Of a stretch of 64,000 nucleotides of DNA, positions 1 to 10,838 are shown piece by piece. Location: the NCBI GenBank assembly GCA_030411725.1, contig MU839840.1, positions 744,001 to 808,000 on the forward strand. Reading direction: 5' to 3'. Below the pieces are notes generated by a model. It worked only from the letters and a program-made list of their open reading frames with translations, had not been told where the DNA came from and did no database searches. Both the position numbers and the translations under genes were made by a program. Each line of letters starts with the position of its first letter. Within the stretch, counting starts at the first letter, position 1. This DNA comes from Echria macrotheca (taxonomy: Eukaryota; Ascomycota; Sordariomycetes; Sordariales; Schizotheciaceae).

Positions 1-742
1 ATTTTCTTGGCTTATTCGCAATTACTTGCCCGGCGGCCAGTTCCTTTACGACGTTTATGTCAGATTCGGTCGCACAATAGTAGTGAGCCTGGTGCTCACC
101 TCCATCGGAGCCGGTACACTTCTTTATGTTGTGTCGAGGGTGTACCTCGTGGTGGAATGCTTCATCAGTCTCGGAAGGCTGCCGGCATCTGTGTTCGAGA
201 CTCCGGTCTGGTCGCAGTATTTACCTCACGTGAACTGAACTTGAGGTTGGCAAATGGTAGAGTTTGTGAAATAGAAACGAATAGAGCGGATTCGGTTGAG
301 ATATTCATCATGAAGATGAATGCTGATGACGTAATGGGTTGTAGTGAACCAAGGAGTGCCAGGTATTTCTTATAATGGGTGTGCAAGTTTCCGATTCGCT
401 TTAGATCGGCAATGATGCTAAGGATCTCTTCTTCAAAGGACTGGACATTTGCGCTTGCCGTCTTCGTGATGGTGGTGTCTTGGTGTATTAGTGATGATGG
501 TTCGTGTAGGTCATTCTGCGTGCCTTTATCTTCGCTAGCTATATCTCGGTAGTTTTCGTCGACGGTGCTGGCCGCAAACTCCTTCCCAAGTGCGTCTAAG
601 GCCTGAAAGGAAAGACCATGTGAGAGCGGATCCTCCCAGTCACTATCGAAATTATCTGAGAGAATATCGTCGGAATCCAAGTCAGCAAAGTCCGGGATAT
701 CGCTATGAACTTGGAAAGATTTATCGAGATCGGCCTCCAGTT
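1..742 (-). CDS. Partial hypothetical protein, cut by left window edge
   Basis: No family recognised. The minus strand stays open from about 742 down to 225 (acidic start rich in Asp/Ser, then a helix containing SFEEEILSIIADLKRI). A GTAAAT donor at 224 and an acceptor at 179 remove a 46-nt intron and keep the frame open to the window edge (exon 178 to 1, beginning PSETDEAF). A TAG acceptor near 743 suggests a further upstream exon that I could not place; no ATG fits within this exon. The composition resembles the linker of large fungal regulatory proteins, but that is inference. It could also be a decayed gene, since it lies beside a retroelement fragment. Exon limits are tentative. Confidence 0.3.
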
Positions 743-2100
743 CTATGGGAATGGTTAGGTAAAAGAGATGCTGTTGGATTGGTATGTTTGCGCTGCAAGA
801 GCGATAGCTCTGGCATCCAACTGACTATCACATGGAAGTTGAAGAAACTGCCCATTCCTGCGGCCACGTCTCAAAAATTGTTTATAGTTTGCGCTACTGC
901 CGCTATCTTGATCACGGGGTCGATCTTGACATCATTTCTGGCAATAGCTGCGATTGAGTTTGCACTTATTAGCAATATGCGTTCACTCGACCGAGAGAAG
1001 CCGCGTCCCTTCTGTCGGATTCTGGGTCTTTGCCAGGGAATAGATTGTGTGTCAATTGGTGGTACTGGCCCAGCCGGGGTGCTGGCTGGGCCAGGTCTAT
1101 CTATATCTATCCTATTCCTTTGTTTCTGAATGCCTTCATCTTCCTGACTGAGTCCTCTTTGACTCAGTTGCATGCCTCCTTGATTCAGTTGCCTGCAAGT
1201 AAACAAAGAGCTCCAAGGTGTCTTGCATCACTGGCGGCCTTTGGGCCTTTGCCCATCAGGGTGCCTGCATCTTCACACCTTCTACCTAGGTGCTTTATGC
1301 CGGCTGCGGCTGCTTGGGCGGATCAACGGGAACACAAAAATAGAAAAAGTTCACAGGACTAATGCGCTTCACCCACGCTTTTTTTTTTCTTTTTTCGGAA
1401 CAGACTCGTCTGTTTCTCTACCACACATGAAATGAAGATATGGCTAAAACATGTCGAAAAAACCGTTTAACATTATCTAACGAGAAAGAAGTGTACCTAG
1501 CTCTTCAGTATCAGGGGAGAGTGCCCACCGTTTCGCAGCGCCAGTTGGCATCTTCCGGGAAGCGCTCGCTTCGATACCTAGGTACCGACCTTTCGGGCGA
1601 CGTGCCCATCGCTTCGCAGCGCGGGCTAGCGACGCGAGCTCGAAGCTTCACAAGGAGAAGTGCGCGAGGGTGGCAAACTCTTGCAGCTTGAAATAGAGCT
1701 TTTCGGAAGAGCTATACTTGGTTGTGAAGAGTGGGTAACCGCTGGAGTTACAAATACCTTAGATGGGTCCGACCACTGCGACAGTACAAACGGACTTTCT
1801 CTTCTAAAAACTGAGCGTCGGCTCTGACGCCGATCCTTCGTCGATGGCCTTCAGGGCGATCTTGGTCTACTACAGGGCGTTTGATAGAGGTGTCCCCCCC
1901 TTTTCCGTACGCATCCCCTTAAAGATAATTCTTTCGCCTACATCCTCAAATATAAGCGTTTTGGCATCTTAGCAATGCTAGGAGGGCCTTTAATAAGGGC
2001 TTAGCGATCTATCAATTACGTTCTTAAACCTCTCTTAACCGGAAATAAAATATAAAAGGCCTCGACTTAACGCATATCCAGGGGTTAAGGTGCTGAGCGG
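743..2100. other. Intergenic, partly AT-rich, no gene seen
   Basis: Only short ORFs without recognisable motifs. The stretch 1900-2080 is AT-rich, has many stops on both strands and adjoins the Gypsy fragment, so it may be the worn remainder of that element. Repeat-induced point mutation is possible but was not measured. Confidence 0.4.
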
Positions 2101-2109
2101 GCTGGGTCA

Positions 2110-2650
2110 TGATGGGTGAGTGAGGATTGACTCGTTGGTTAGGCTGGTCCTGGATGATCTGAAAAGCCTTCCTTCTCTGCGTCTGTCGGTACAAACTTGA
2201 CGGAGGAAGTCACGATCCTGGGGCCAGGCCCAGATCGTGCTGGCAGGCATATAACAACAGTTACCTAGAGTTCTAAGGTGCTGACCTTGGAATTCTGGCA
2301 ATCCTTTTGTTTGGAGGTTGGCTCAGTTATGTGTGGATCCAGCGGCCGACCCAGCCGTCACAGAGAAGGTATACTGTTTCCACACCGACGCTGTTAACGG
2401 GGAGTTTCCCAGATTCTCGGCCGTCCTTGAGAACTTGGACTTTTCTGTCCTCCAGTTGTGCGATCTTCTGGGCGAACCACGGAACGAAACATCGGAGGAA
2501 GGCAGGCATTCCGATGTACGTTTCGAGATCATTGAGATTGTCTGGCTGCCGGATTTTTCGTATTGCTGCGATTCGGTCAGGGGCGGTAGACATACCAAAA
2601 ACTGTCGACTTCGAAACCCAGCAGTCAGTCCATCAGAATCGAAGATTTGC
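2110..2650 (-). mobile_element. Degenerate Ty3/Gypsy polymerase fragment
   Basis: Minus-strand translation at 2327-2650 reads as the connection between reverse transcriptase and RNase H of fungal Gypsy elements: a LGFEVDSFG-like strand, then PDRIAAIRKI, then LETYIGMPAFLRCFVPWFAQ. This matches the family pattern P-x-K/R-I-x-A-I ... LGLxxYLRxFIPxxA. Further downstream (about 2110-2220) a shifted frame shows TDAEKE and ILTH, like the following block of the same protein. Stops and frame changes separate the pieces, there is no YxDD box, protease or integrase, and no LTR pair was seen. It is a dead fragment about 250 bp from a tRNA gene. Confidence 0.7.
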
Positions 2651-2894
2651 GTTTGTTTGTTTTGTTCGTTTCTATTTCGGTGCCGTAGCCCATCACGTAA
2701 GGAAGCAAAAGGGGGTGCACCCCTATCAGATGCCTCACAAAACGCCATTCCCCATAGCAAACTCTGGAATCGTCTCAAACTCTCCTCCTTATCCCCGTCT
2801 CCTCGTCCTAAGAGCTGTGCATGCTAACCAACTGTTGTCTCGTCTTGACCTTGCACCCCTATTGTGATAGGGGTGGGTCGCAAAAAAAGAAAAT

Positions 2895-3002
2895 TGACAG
2901 CGGTGAGATTCGAACTCACGCCCTTTCGGACCACGGAATCACGAAGATAGTAATTAAGGGTGAACCTTAACGTGGCGCCTTAGACCGCTCGGCCACACTG
3001 CC
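2895..3002 (-). tRNA. tRNA-Leu(AAG) with a 28-nt intron
   Basis: The minus strand folds into a complete tRNA: a 7-bp acceptor stem with one or two G-U pairs, the D-arm GCCGAGCGGTCTAAGGC, an anticodon stem CCACG/CGTGG, loop TTAAGGC with anticodon AAG, a long variable arm as expected for Leu, and the T-arm GTGAG-TTCGAAT-CTCAC. The discriminator base is A, as in Leu tRNAs. The intron (2964 to 2937) sits at the canonical place one base 3' of the anticodon and contains CCCTTAA, which can pair with the anticodon loop, as in nuclear pre-tRNAs. Confidence 0.95.
2937..2964 (-). other. tRNA-Leu intron
   Basis: A 28-nt insertion between positions 37 and 38 of the tRNA. CCCTTAA inside it is complementary to TTAAGG of the anticodon loop, giving the bulge-helix-bulge-like shape recognised by tRNA splicing endonuclease. 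Confidence 0.85.
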
Positions 3003-3160
3003 TTGAAAGTTACTAAGTCCTAACATAGACAATACCTAAGAGGAACCTCGAGGCACTGGGCTTCATGAAGTTAGGAACTGGCCGAGTCAGCTATCATGCG
3101 GGGCTTACCGGTTTCACGAGTTCGCTAGGCGCTCGTGGCGCTGAGGCAACCCGACACTTG

Positions 3161-3230
3161 CGCCCTGCGTATTCTGCGGGAGCACTTTGCGTATCGTGCG
3201 GGAAATCCTCTTATCTCGCCTATGCCGGCC
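3161..3230 (+). repeat. Left arm of a 70-bp inverted repeat
   Basis: The 70 bases match the reverse complement of 3724-3793 with one mismatch. The arms are separated by 493 bp. This is consistent with the ends of a small nonautonomous element or with a local inverted duplication; no target-site duplication was identified. Confidence 0.85.
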
Positions 3231-3540
3231 TGCGCCAGGCGCGCACCCCCAAGGCCGTGGCTAAGGCTGTGGCTCAATTGAAGCCTCGCGCTTCCCATCG
3301 CCATCTTGAAGCCATCGCCAACTGTTAGATGCCTTGCGCTGCGCAAGGATTTCCGACATCGCCGGGTCAGGGCTAGATGGTGCAGTATCCGGACGGCAAA
3401 GTACAGTTTCCCCAGCAATCGCAGTAGTATTTTGTCGCTGGCAGTCAGCACCAGGCGGTTTCGCGCCCACAGGATGCGTGTTTATAAGCAGCGTGGCACG
3501 TCGGTCGGGCAGGTTAGGGCTACGGCGCAGGCTGCAGAGG

Positions 3541-3569
3541 GTAGGTAGGTAGGTAGGTAGGTAGGTAGG
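3541..3569. repeat. (TAGG)n microsatellite
   Basis: Seven tandem TAGG tetramers, lying between the arms of the 70-bp inverted repeat. TAGGTA/TACCTA tracts also occur at 18655, 48285 and 59630. Confidence 0.95.
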
Positions 3570-3723
3570 CCGACTACGTAGTTCAATTGAGCTATCTCCA
3601 ACACCATGGTCCTTGCAATGATGATGGTTCTGGCTTGCAGTTGTGCACTTGGCGATGGCTTCAATTGCGGCGCCAGCGAGGGAGTGCTGCGGCCGGCGGG
3701 GTCAGCCACAGAGGGTCCGCTTT

Positions 3724-3793
3724 GGCCGGCATAGGCGAGATAAGGGGATTTCCCGCACGATACGCAAAGTGCTCCCGCAGAATACGCAGGGCG
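3724..3793 (-). repeat. Right arm of a 70-bp inverted repeat
   Basis: Partner of 3161-3230. The rest of 3003-4608 has several moderate ORFs on both strands but none with a recognisable domain, so I call no gene there. Confidence 0.85.
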
Positions 3794-4608
3794 GACACTT
3801 GCATGTCAGACAGTCAGATCTTGTCTTGCCTGTCTCCGGCAACGTCGCCGTCCGTCCCACATGTCACCCACGCTGTTGCTCTTCCGACAGCTGCCAGTCG
3901 CCACAGGGGCAGTTTTGTGGGCTTCTTTGTTCCCCTGAGGCGTTCAAAATGACATCCAGTCCTAATGGACTTCCGCACTGCGGGCCAACAAGCCAAGATG
4001 TCGACAAGACAGACGATCGCCAGCTCTGCGGGGTATTTTAGCCTCAATCGCAATTCCTCCGATATTATTTTCAGCGTCCGATCAATGCTGCGGCAGACAC
4101 TGGGTTGGCAGTAGCTGGCATAGCGCATACTCGGTCGCCCAGCCTGTGACGACATGTTCAGCCCATTCGTGTGGTGGGCCCGTCGGAGGACTGCATGAGA
4201 ATGTGCGGAAAGAGTGGGAAGCACCAGGTTCGTCGACTGTGACGTCTGCTCTGTGCAGTGAGGCTCGGGCAGCTGCAGGGGGGAGCCTGACACGGTCCAG
4301 TGGCGATCTTCCCTGCAACGCAGCCCCTGTCGGCCAAAGAAAGGCCGGTCAACTCCAGACTGAAACCACTTGCGTCCCGGACCGTCGGATCACGGAACTG
4401 CAACCACGCTCCTGTCTGTCGTCCCGACGCCATCGCGCCGATCAGTGCTTGTCCACCCCTTTCTCAAAACCACCATGTCTTCGACCACCGCCTGGCTCTG
4501 GCCGCCCTTTCTCTCCATCGACAAGATGCCAACCGGGTGAAGCTCACCTGCACGTCTGGCACTCCGGGGCCGTCTTTTGTAATTCTTTTTAATTTCGTTT
4601 CTTGAGAG

Positions 4609-6033
4609 ATGCTGGCCATCCGCATCCTTTGGTTGCTGGCTGCGCCGGCCGCGGCCCAACTGTTGAACGATTTGCCCGTTGTTGGACCTCTTTTGGGCGG
4701 CGCGAGTACCGATGCAGCTCCCGCTGCCACCGGCGAACCTACGGTCCAGGCTCCGAGTCCGGTAGTTGCTCCAGCTGAGCCAGCATCGAGTGCGGCCGGA
4801 GAGCCGGCTGCGACAGCAGCTGCTTCGCCAAGTCCCGATACGCCGTCCCCAGAGCCGACAACGCCAGCACCGGAACCGAGCCCTGAACAAAGCCCAGAGC
4901 CGTCGCCCAAGCCATCACCCGAACCATCGCCTGAACCATCACCCGAGCCTTCACCTGACCCTTCGCCAGAACCCTCTCCCGCGTCACCGGAGCCATCGCC
5001 GGAGCCCTCGCCAGAACCTTCGCCTGAACCGTCTCCACAGCCGTCGCCCGAACCGTCACCGGAGCCTGCTTCCTCTCCCGCGCCGGCAGCGTCGCCAAGT
5101 CCTGCATCGCCACCGGCAGAACCGACCGTCGCTCCTGCCCAGCCGACACCAAGTCCGGCCACTTCGCCCCAGGCACCCGCCCAGCAAACCGTTCAGGCCC
5201 CAACTGCTGCTGCCCCAACGCAAGCATCACCGGCATCTTCTCAAGCATCAGTTGCTGCGGCTCCAGCGCCAGCGGCCACCTCGGCAGCAGCTCCTGCTCA
5301 GCAGCCGGTATCCAGCCCCGGCGGCATCGCCATTCCCACGTTCGCACCAGCCGCCCCAGCACCAGCCTCCCCCAACAGTGGTGCTGGAGCAACCATCAGC
5401 GTTTTCAACGGTCCCGCGCCAGCAGCTACAACTACTCTGCAGCCCGTGACCACAGTTGTTACCGAGGGAGGCAACACCTTCCTGTCTGTCTTTGTGCCAC
5501 CCTCGGCCGTTGCTGCCGTTGCGAATACTACCCCGTCGTTTGCCCCTGACGGCACCCTTATTATACCATCTGCGAATCCGGATGGCTCGGCTACCGATGT
5601 GGACAACTCGGCCCCACTGCCAGGGAATGGTAACAACGGAGTAGGTGGTGGTGGACCGACTAGCGGCAACAGCGGTATGTCCCAGGGGACCAAGATTGGC
5701 ATCGGTGTCGCTGGTGGTGCCGCCGGAGTGGCTCTTGCTGCCGCTGTGATCTATCTCGTCTGGAAGCGCAGAATGCGTGACGGGCGGAAGCGGTTGAGCG
5801 GTGGAACAGAGGCGGGCACGCTACCCGGTGATGTTGCGGAGAGGCAGAAGATGGACTGGGAGACGGAGCATAGCAATGTGCCGTTCGATTTTGGGTTCGA
5901 GTACCGCGAGAAGGAGAAGAAGCCGACCGAGGGCGTGGCCGAGCTCGAGGGCGACTCGGTGTCCAGCCATTCAGCGCCCCATACGCCCCAGACCAGCAAC
6001 CCGTTGGCTGGTGTGCTCAACTACCGGCGGTAA
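4609..6033 (+). CDS. Pro/Ser-rich single-pass surface protein, sensor-like
   Basis: 474 aa, no intron. The start ATG opens a signal peptide (hydrophobic core about residues 3-16, ending AAPAAAQ). Residues about 80-150 are a dense PSPEPSPEP hexamer array, followed by an Ala/Pro/Thr-rich extracellular region with many O-glycosylation sites. One membrane helix lies near 364-386 (GIGVAGGAAGVALAAAVIYL) and is followed by a basic stop-transfer KRRMRDGRKR and an acidic cytoplasmic tail of about 85 residues. This layout matches fungal Mid2/Wsc-type wall-stress sensors and other plasma-membrane mucin-like proteins. There is no WSC or other cysteine-rich head, so sensing is inferred. The minus strand also stays open here only because of the repeat codons. 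Confidence 0.85.
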   Translation: MLAIRILWLLAAPAAAQLLNDLPVVGPLLGGASTDAAPAATGEPTVQAPSPVVAPAEPASSAAGEPAATAAASPSPDTPSPEPTTPAPEPSPEQSPEPSPKPSPEPSPEPSPEPSPDPSPEPSPASPEPSPEPSPEPSPEPSPQPSPEPSPEPASSPAPAASPSPASPPAEPTVAPAQPTPSPATSPQAPAQQTVQAPTAAAPTQASPASSQASVAAAPAPAATSAAAPAQQPVSSPGGIAIPTFAPAAPAPASPNSGAGATISVFNGPAPAATTTLQPVTTVVTEGGNTFLSVFVPPSAVAAVANTTPSFAPDGTLIIPSANPDGSATDVDNSAPLPGNGNNGVGGGGPTSGNSGMSQGTKIGIGVAGGAAGVALAAAVIYLVWKRRMRDGRKRLSGGTEAGTLPGDVAERQKMDWETEHSNVPFDFGFEYREKEKKPTEGVAELEGDSVSSHSAPHTPQTSNPLAGVLNYRR

Positions 6034-7786
6034 ATTCCTTGAAGATGTGTAGAGCCTGGCTCTTGAGTTATCGGAGACCCAAGCTGCGAAGGATATCAGA
6101 TATGGACGAAGGAAGAATGAGACTGAGTAGAAATATTAGTACATGTGCATATCTACCTATTTTATCATAGCATCACCCTATTAACGAATATCATGAAATC
6201 ACTGCTGCGAGAAACAACATGCCCATTTATTTCCTTATTAGAGGATGATCACTGTCTCACCGAGTCCACTCTCTGAATGTGAGCTGAGACTGTGTTGTTA
6301 GAGCTTAACACGCCACAACAGGTCCGATCCTAGAAGCTGCGTCTCGATGGAGATGATATACCACACTTATGCCAGTTGCTTTAAGATGTCAATTTTATAT
6401 CAACCCCCTGGCCCTCCCCGACTTGATGCGAGGAATCGTACCACCTCACTCAGCCAAAATACTGGACCCAGTCAGTTCCTTTTTGACTCGGCGTCGGTAA
6501 CTGGATTTGAGACACCTGATTCCATGTCTTTCTCTTCACACTCAGTGTCAACAAGTATCACGGTGCGTACATTTATCTCGTTCACCAAGTCACCATTTTT
6601 CCCTCTTCTAGGCTGCTTCTATGCTACTCGGGGCTCCCGGGATAATTACCAGGTACTTGCACATTAGATACCTCAGTACGCCTATCACAGGAACTGGCCA
6701 GTTTTCACAAATCTGTCAGGATAGCCAAAAAAAAAACTATTTTCACCTCTTTCCAGCACCATCTTCCCAGACCTCATTCTTGGGCCGACATGACCAGGGC
6801 AAAGAATTATCTACTATGGTTCCGCTGCGGGCTGACCGATACGCTGTTCCAAGAGATGGTATGATCTGTACAGCCGGGAAGGAGCACCCAGACAAGATGG
6901 AAGGCACGCATAGACCAAGGCCCTGTATTTAGCCAGCCCTCAGAGCCCATCTTCCTCTTCCACAAAACAAGCATCTTTACCTGCACTTCTTCAGATCCAA
7001 GTCCACAAGTTCGCTCCCTTCCGTCCTCTCTACATAACGTATCTCATGACATGACGCCATTTAGGTGCAGTTAACTGACTTGTTTAAAAGCCTCCAAAGA
7101 TGACAAATCTCGGATGAGAACACTTCAACGCTGCCCTCCTTATGAAGATGTTGACCACCTGGGCCACTTTCCCCAAACTTGGTAGGGACTTCGGACCGAA
7201 ACCAAGCAACCCCAACTACGTACGCCCACGACTCTCAGATACCCAACGCAGAAAATCACGACGTATAATTATTTATGTCTTCGTTATCACTGCAACAAAC
7301 CGAGATAGGTGGCACACCAAAAAGCCAAACTCAGCGATGGTTGTTGCCATTTACAACCAAACCTCATCGGCAGAAAGAAGAAGACGGGCCGTGATTCGCT
7401 CGATGGTCGCCGACAACACGGCTCGCTCAATCGGCCCGCATGCTCGGACTAACTTAGCGACTAAAGTAGGTATGCCTGCCGGCGGCCGACGGGAATTGCA
7501 AACAGCAGACAGTACAGTGTACTCCAGACTGGACGACTTCGCACTGCTGCAACATGACCCTCGTGGACGAATCACAAGACGTAAGGGATGATGGGGGTTG
7601 CAACGCAAACACTGCAGTGGCTTGACTAGCCTCGCTGAATATTGGGACGGGCTTCACTTCAGGTAGGGTTACACACAATGTTTTTTGTCTACCGATGGTC
7701 GAATCCAGCTGCCCGGCTGCTGGGACGACATGGGGGTCGAACAGGGAGCATACCGCTCTCTCTGGTCTCTGGACCCTGCAATGCTT
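6034..7786. other. Intergenic, holds one dispersed-repeat copy
   Basis: No gene supported. The only structure is the repeat copy at 6878-7002. Remaining ORFs are short, and some open with non-ATG codons. Confidence 0.5.
6878..7002 (+). repeat. Dispersed repeat, copy A
   Basis: Shares GGAAGGAGCACCC, then CTGTATTTAGCCAGCC, then a CACAAAACAAGCATC-like block in the same order and spacing as 54598-54720 and 62165-62275. The copies are clearly diverged. Confidence 0.7.
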
Positions 7787-7794
7787 ATATAAGT
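7787..7794 (+). promoter_or_regulatory. TATA box of the P450 gene
   Basis: TATATAAG, 97 bp before the P450 ATG, a normal distance for a fungal TATA promoter. Confidence 0.5.
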
Positions 7795-7891
7795 CTTCTC
7801 AGTAGTCCTCGCCGTCCTGGCCGGTTTTAGTCTGTTCATCTGGGATATTCTTCTGCTGCTCTCAGTTTACCAACTCAAACTAGCTGAGACG

Positions 7892-9794
7892 ATGGAGTTT
7901 TCAGACATCATCCGACAGCTCCTCGGCATGTACTGGGCGCTGGCCATCCTGACAGGCCTCGCCTTGTCCCTATGGGTCTCGAGGGAGGTTTACATATGGC
8001 ATGTGTACATGGACGTGCCCTGCCCGTTCTCAAACTCCCTCTCTTGCAACTGGACCCTCGCTACCAAAGGATACCGCGGCACACTCTTTGAATGGCAGAA
8101 GATGCTGCATGAGAAGTATGGTACGTTTGTCTTGTTAGAGACTCTGCAGCAGGATCCGAGTTGACATTCGACTTTCTCTTTATTATAGGTCCTCTCGTCC
8201 GTATTGGGCCGTACCATGTGCTCACGAACGACCCGGCCGTGTACCGCCGGGTCAACTCCGTACGCTCGAATTACTTCAAATCCGTTTGGTACAACGTTCT
8301 CGCCCGCTTTACCAAGGGACAGGACAATCTCGTCAGCATGGGTGGGCGCTCGAATATGGCCCGCCACCGCGAGCTGCACTCGTTGCTGGGGCCGTCGGTA
8401 AGTTGTGCTCAGCTTTCTAGCTGCCTCTTTTTTGTCTTTTCTTTCTTTTCCTTTCCTTTTTTTTTTTTTTCGGATGTGCCACTAACCACCAGCCAGTTCT
8501 CCGGAAAGGAAAACACATCCCCTACGCAGGAAGAGGCCGTCGACAAGCAAATCGCCGCGCTGATCAACCTGCTCGCGACCAAATACGTCCAAGCCACGCC
8601 GTCCGAGTCCTTTCGTCCGTGCGACTTTTCCGCCATCGGCCAGTACTTCACGCTCGACGTGATTAGTAGTATCGTCTGGTCACAGCCGTTTGGCTTCCTC
8701 GCCGACGCCGATGTCGGCTCGTACATCCACACGCTCGATGGCTTCCTGCCGATCCGCGGCGTCATCGGGTCGTTGACCATCCTGCCCTGGCTCAAACCGC
8801 TGATATATGCGAACCTGCCCACCCCCGGAGACGAATTCGGGATTGGTCGGCTCCAGGGGATGGCGAAGCGGTGCGTCGAAGAACGGCTGCTGCAAGCTGC
8901 CAAGGAGGCCGAGGGCAAGGCGGACGATCACCTGCCTAGGGATATGCTAGCCAGTTTCATGTCAAAGGGGTTGGAGGGGCAGGAACTGCTGAACCAGGTG
9001 TTTTTATCAATGTGAGCTTTTACTTCCAAGATACCGGTTTCTCTTTTTCTAATATTATATACAAGAGTGGCCGGATCCGACACGGTCGGCACCACGCTCC
9101 GCCTGGCCATGGCCTTCCTCGTCGTCACGCCGGCCGCGTACCACCGGCTGTGCAGGGAGATCGCCGACGGTATTATCTCAGGACGCGTCAGCTCGCCCGT
9201 CGTCAGGGACAGCGAGTGCCGCGCGATGCCGTACCTCCAGGCCGTCATCAAGGAGACCCTCAGGCTGTTTCCCGTGCCCGGCGAGCTGTACAAGGAGGTG
9301 CCGCCCGAGGGTGACACGGTCGAGGGTCATTGGCTCCCGCCCGGTACCTGGCTGGGAGTAAACCTCGGCTCGATGATGGTGCGTCCGGACGTGTGGGGTC
9401 ACGACGCCGAGATCTTCCGGCCCGAGCGGTGGCTCGAGGCAGCGGCTGAGGACGACGGCGGGGAGAGATACCGGGCCATGATAGCGGTGTGGGACTTGGG
9501 CTTCGGCGCTGGCAAGTCGCAGTGTCTCGGAAAGCCGGTGGCCCTGTTTGAGCTGGGAAAGGTTATCGTCGAGGTATGTGTCGGCCCTGCCTCTAAATTT
9601 TTTTAAATTTTTTTTTCGAGATTTGGAAACCGAGACTGATCGTGTCCACTGTCCAGCTACTGCGACACTTTGACTTTGCAGCTGTCCACCCGCACCAGCC
9701 GCTCTCCGTCAAGGCTTTTGCTCTCTATCTGATACGCGACCAGCTGCTCCGGGTGACCAAGAAAGAGCCAGACTGGGTAACCCGAGGGTGGTAG
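7892..9794 (+). CDS. Cytochrome P450 monooxygenase
   Basis: Five exons: 7892-8120, 8189-8397, 8497-9011, 9066-9573, 9657-9794, giving 532 aa, normal for a fungal microsomal P450. The N-terminus is a membrane anchor (about residues 12-30). Downstream are the I-helix oxygen-binding segment IVAGSDTVGTT, the K-helix KETLR (ExxR), FRPERW, and the haem loop FGAGKSQCLG with the Cys thiolate ligand. The usual Arg two residues after the loop Gly is replaced, as in pisatin-demethylase-like fungal P450s that carry FGxGxxxCLGKP. It hydroxylates or epoxidises a hydrophobic substrate using a P450 reductase at the endoplasmic reticulum; the substrate is unknown. There are no obvious pathway partners next to it. 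Confidence 0.93.
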
Positions 9795-10249
9795 GCAGGC
9801 AGTTGGGGGAGGCATTATTAGCATGGGGATTATGTGACTGAGCCAACCATCTTGGCATCCGGCTGTTTGTGTTTCCAGCATAATAGGGGGGCTACTTGTG
9901 AAACGTTAGCTTATCTAGCACTCCCGGCTCCGGGACAACCAAACTCTATTTTCACTTCTGTGATACTTGCCACTCTATTTGGACTTCTGTGGTACCTTCC
10001 TCACGGCAACTTGCAAGAGAGCGCGTCACACAACAACAAGACAAGATGAGGCACCAATATAGCGCGGTAATTACTTTGTTGGATTCCATTCTCGCATTCT
10101 CTCTCATCTACAATTATCCAACCATCCACCCACCTGCCCTCCCTTCCCCTTCAAAAAAAGAAAACCATCTCCTCAAACTCCCCTCCCATGCTCACACACT
10201 GCCGTCCGGATATCCTGCCTAGATATCTAGATAAGATAAATAGATATCC
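9795..10249. other. Intergenic between convergent genes
   Basis: A 455-bp stretch holding the 3' ends of the P450 and of the minus-strand secreted protein. Nothing else seen. Confidence 0.5.
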
Positions 10250-10838
10250 CTAAGCCGCCTGCCCAGTAAAGTTGCTAAACCCATTCGCCTGACTAATCTC
10301 AGCCACGCTGAGCCCATTAGCCTGGAACGGCGACTGCAGCGACTGCGCCGAGTTGGCGTTCTGCACGTCCGCGCCCGCGACGGCCGGGTCCACGAGCGGG
10401 ACGATGCCGCGCAGGGCCTCGGTGGCGGGGAGGCTGGCGTCGCTGCAGATGGTCGGGACGATGTTGGCGAACGGGTTGGTGTTCTTCTCGGCGGCCACGA
10501 GGGCCGCGGCTGCGGCGAGGACTTGGGCGTCGTTGCCTAGTTCTGTGACGATCTTGTCTGCTAGGGAGAGCTTTTTTTTGTTTTGTCGGATTAGTTATTG
10601 GATGGGTGGGAGAGAGAGGGAAGGGGGGGGGAGAGGTACGAACCTTGGCGCACGCGTTGGCACCAGCTAGCAAAACGCCGGGTGTCTGGCCAGCCAGCGA
10701 GCCGGCGGCCCCCGGCGTGCCAAAGTCGGAGAGGGCCTGGACCATGCCCTGGATGAGACCCTCTCGGCCGAAGCGGGCCTCGGAGGTGGTCATCATGCTC
10801 GCGAGAGCGGCGAGGATGAGGGAGGGTTTGACGTGCAT
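10250..10838 (-). CDS. Small secreted protein, conserved-type, unknown function
   Basis: Two exons, 10838-10644 and 10570-10250, 171 aa. Residues 1-21 form a signal peptide (MHVKPSLILAALASMMTTSEA). The mature part is Ala/Gly-rich with two Cys (CAK and ICSDAS) that could pair, and it ends NGFSNFTGQAA. The 73-nt intron starts GTTCGT and is closed by an A-tract AG rather than a pyrimidine tract; splicing there gives CAK-LSLADKIV and keeps one frame through to the stop. No enzyme motif is visible. It resembles lineage-conserved secreted proteins of Sordariomycetes, but I cannot name the family. Confidence 0.75.

Noticed and set aside
3814..4293. 159-aa minus-strand ORF containing a helix-like segment
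   Set aside because: No recognisable family; adjoins the inverted repeat, and four other frames are also open nearby.
4464..5162. Long minus-strand ORF rich in Gly/Ser/Asp (GDGSGEGSG repeats)
   Set aside because: It is the mirror of the PSPEP codon array of the real plus-strand surface protein; no ATG context or domain of its own.
7142..7591. 149-aa plus-strand ORF
   Set aside because: Basic, low-complexity translation without motif; minus strand also open; sits in repeat-bearing intergenic DNA.
7715..7740. tRNA-like TGGTCGAATCCAGCT
   Set aside because: No acceptor stem or anticodon arm can be folded around it.
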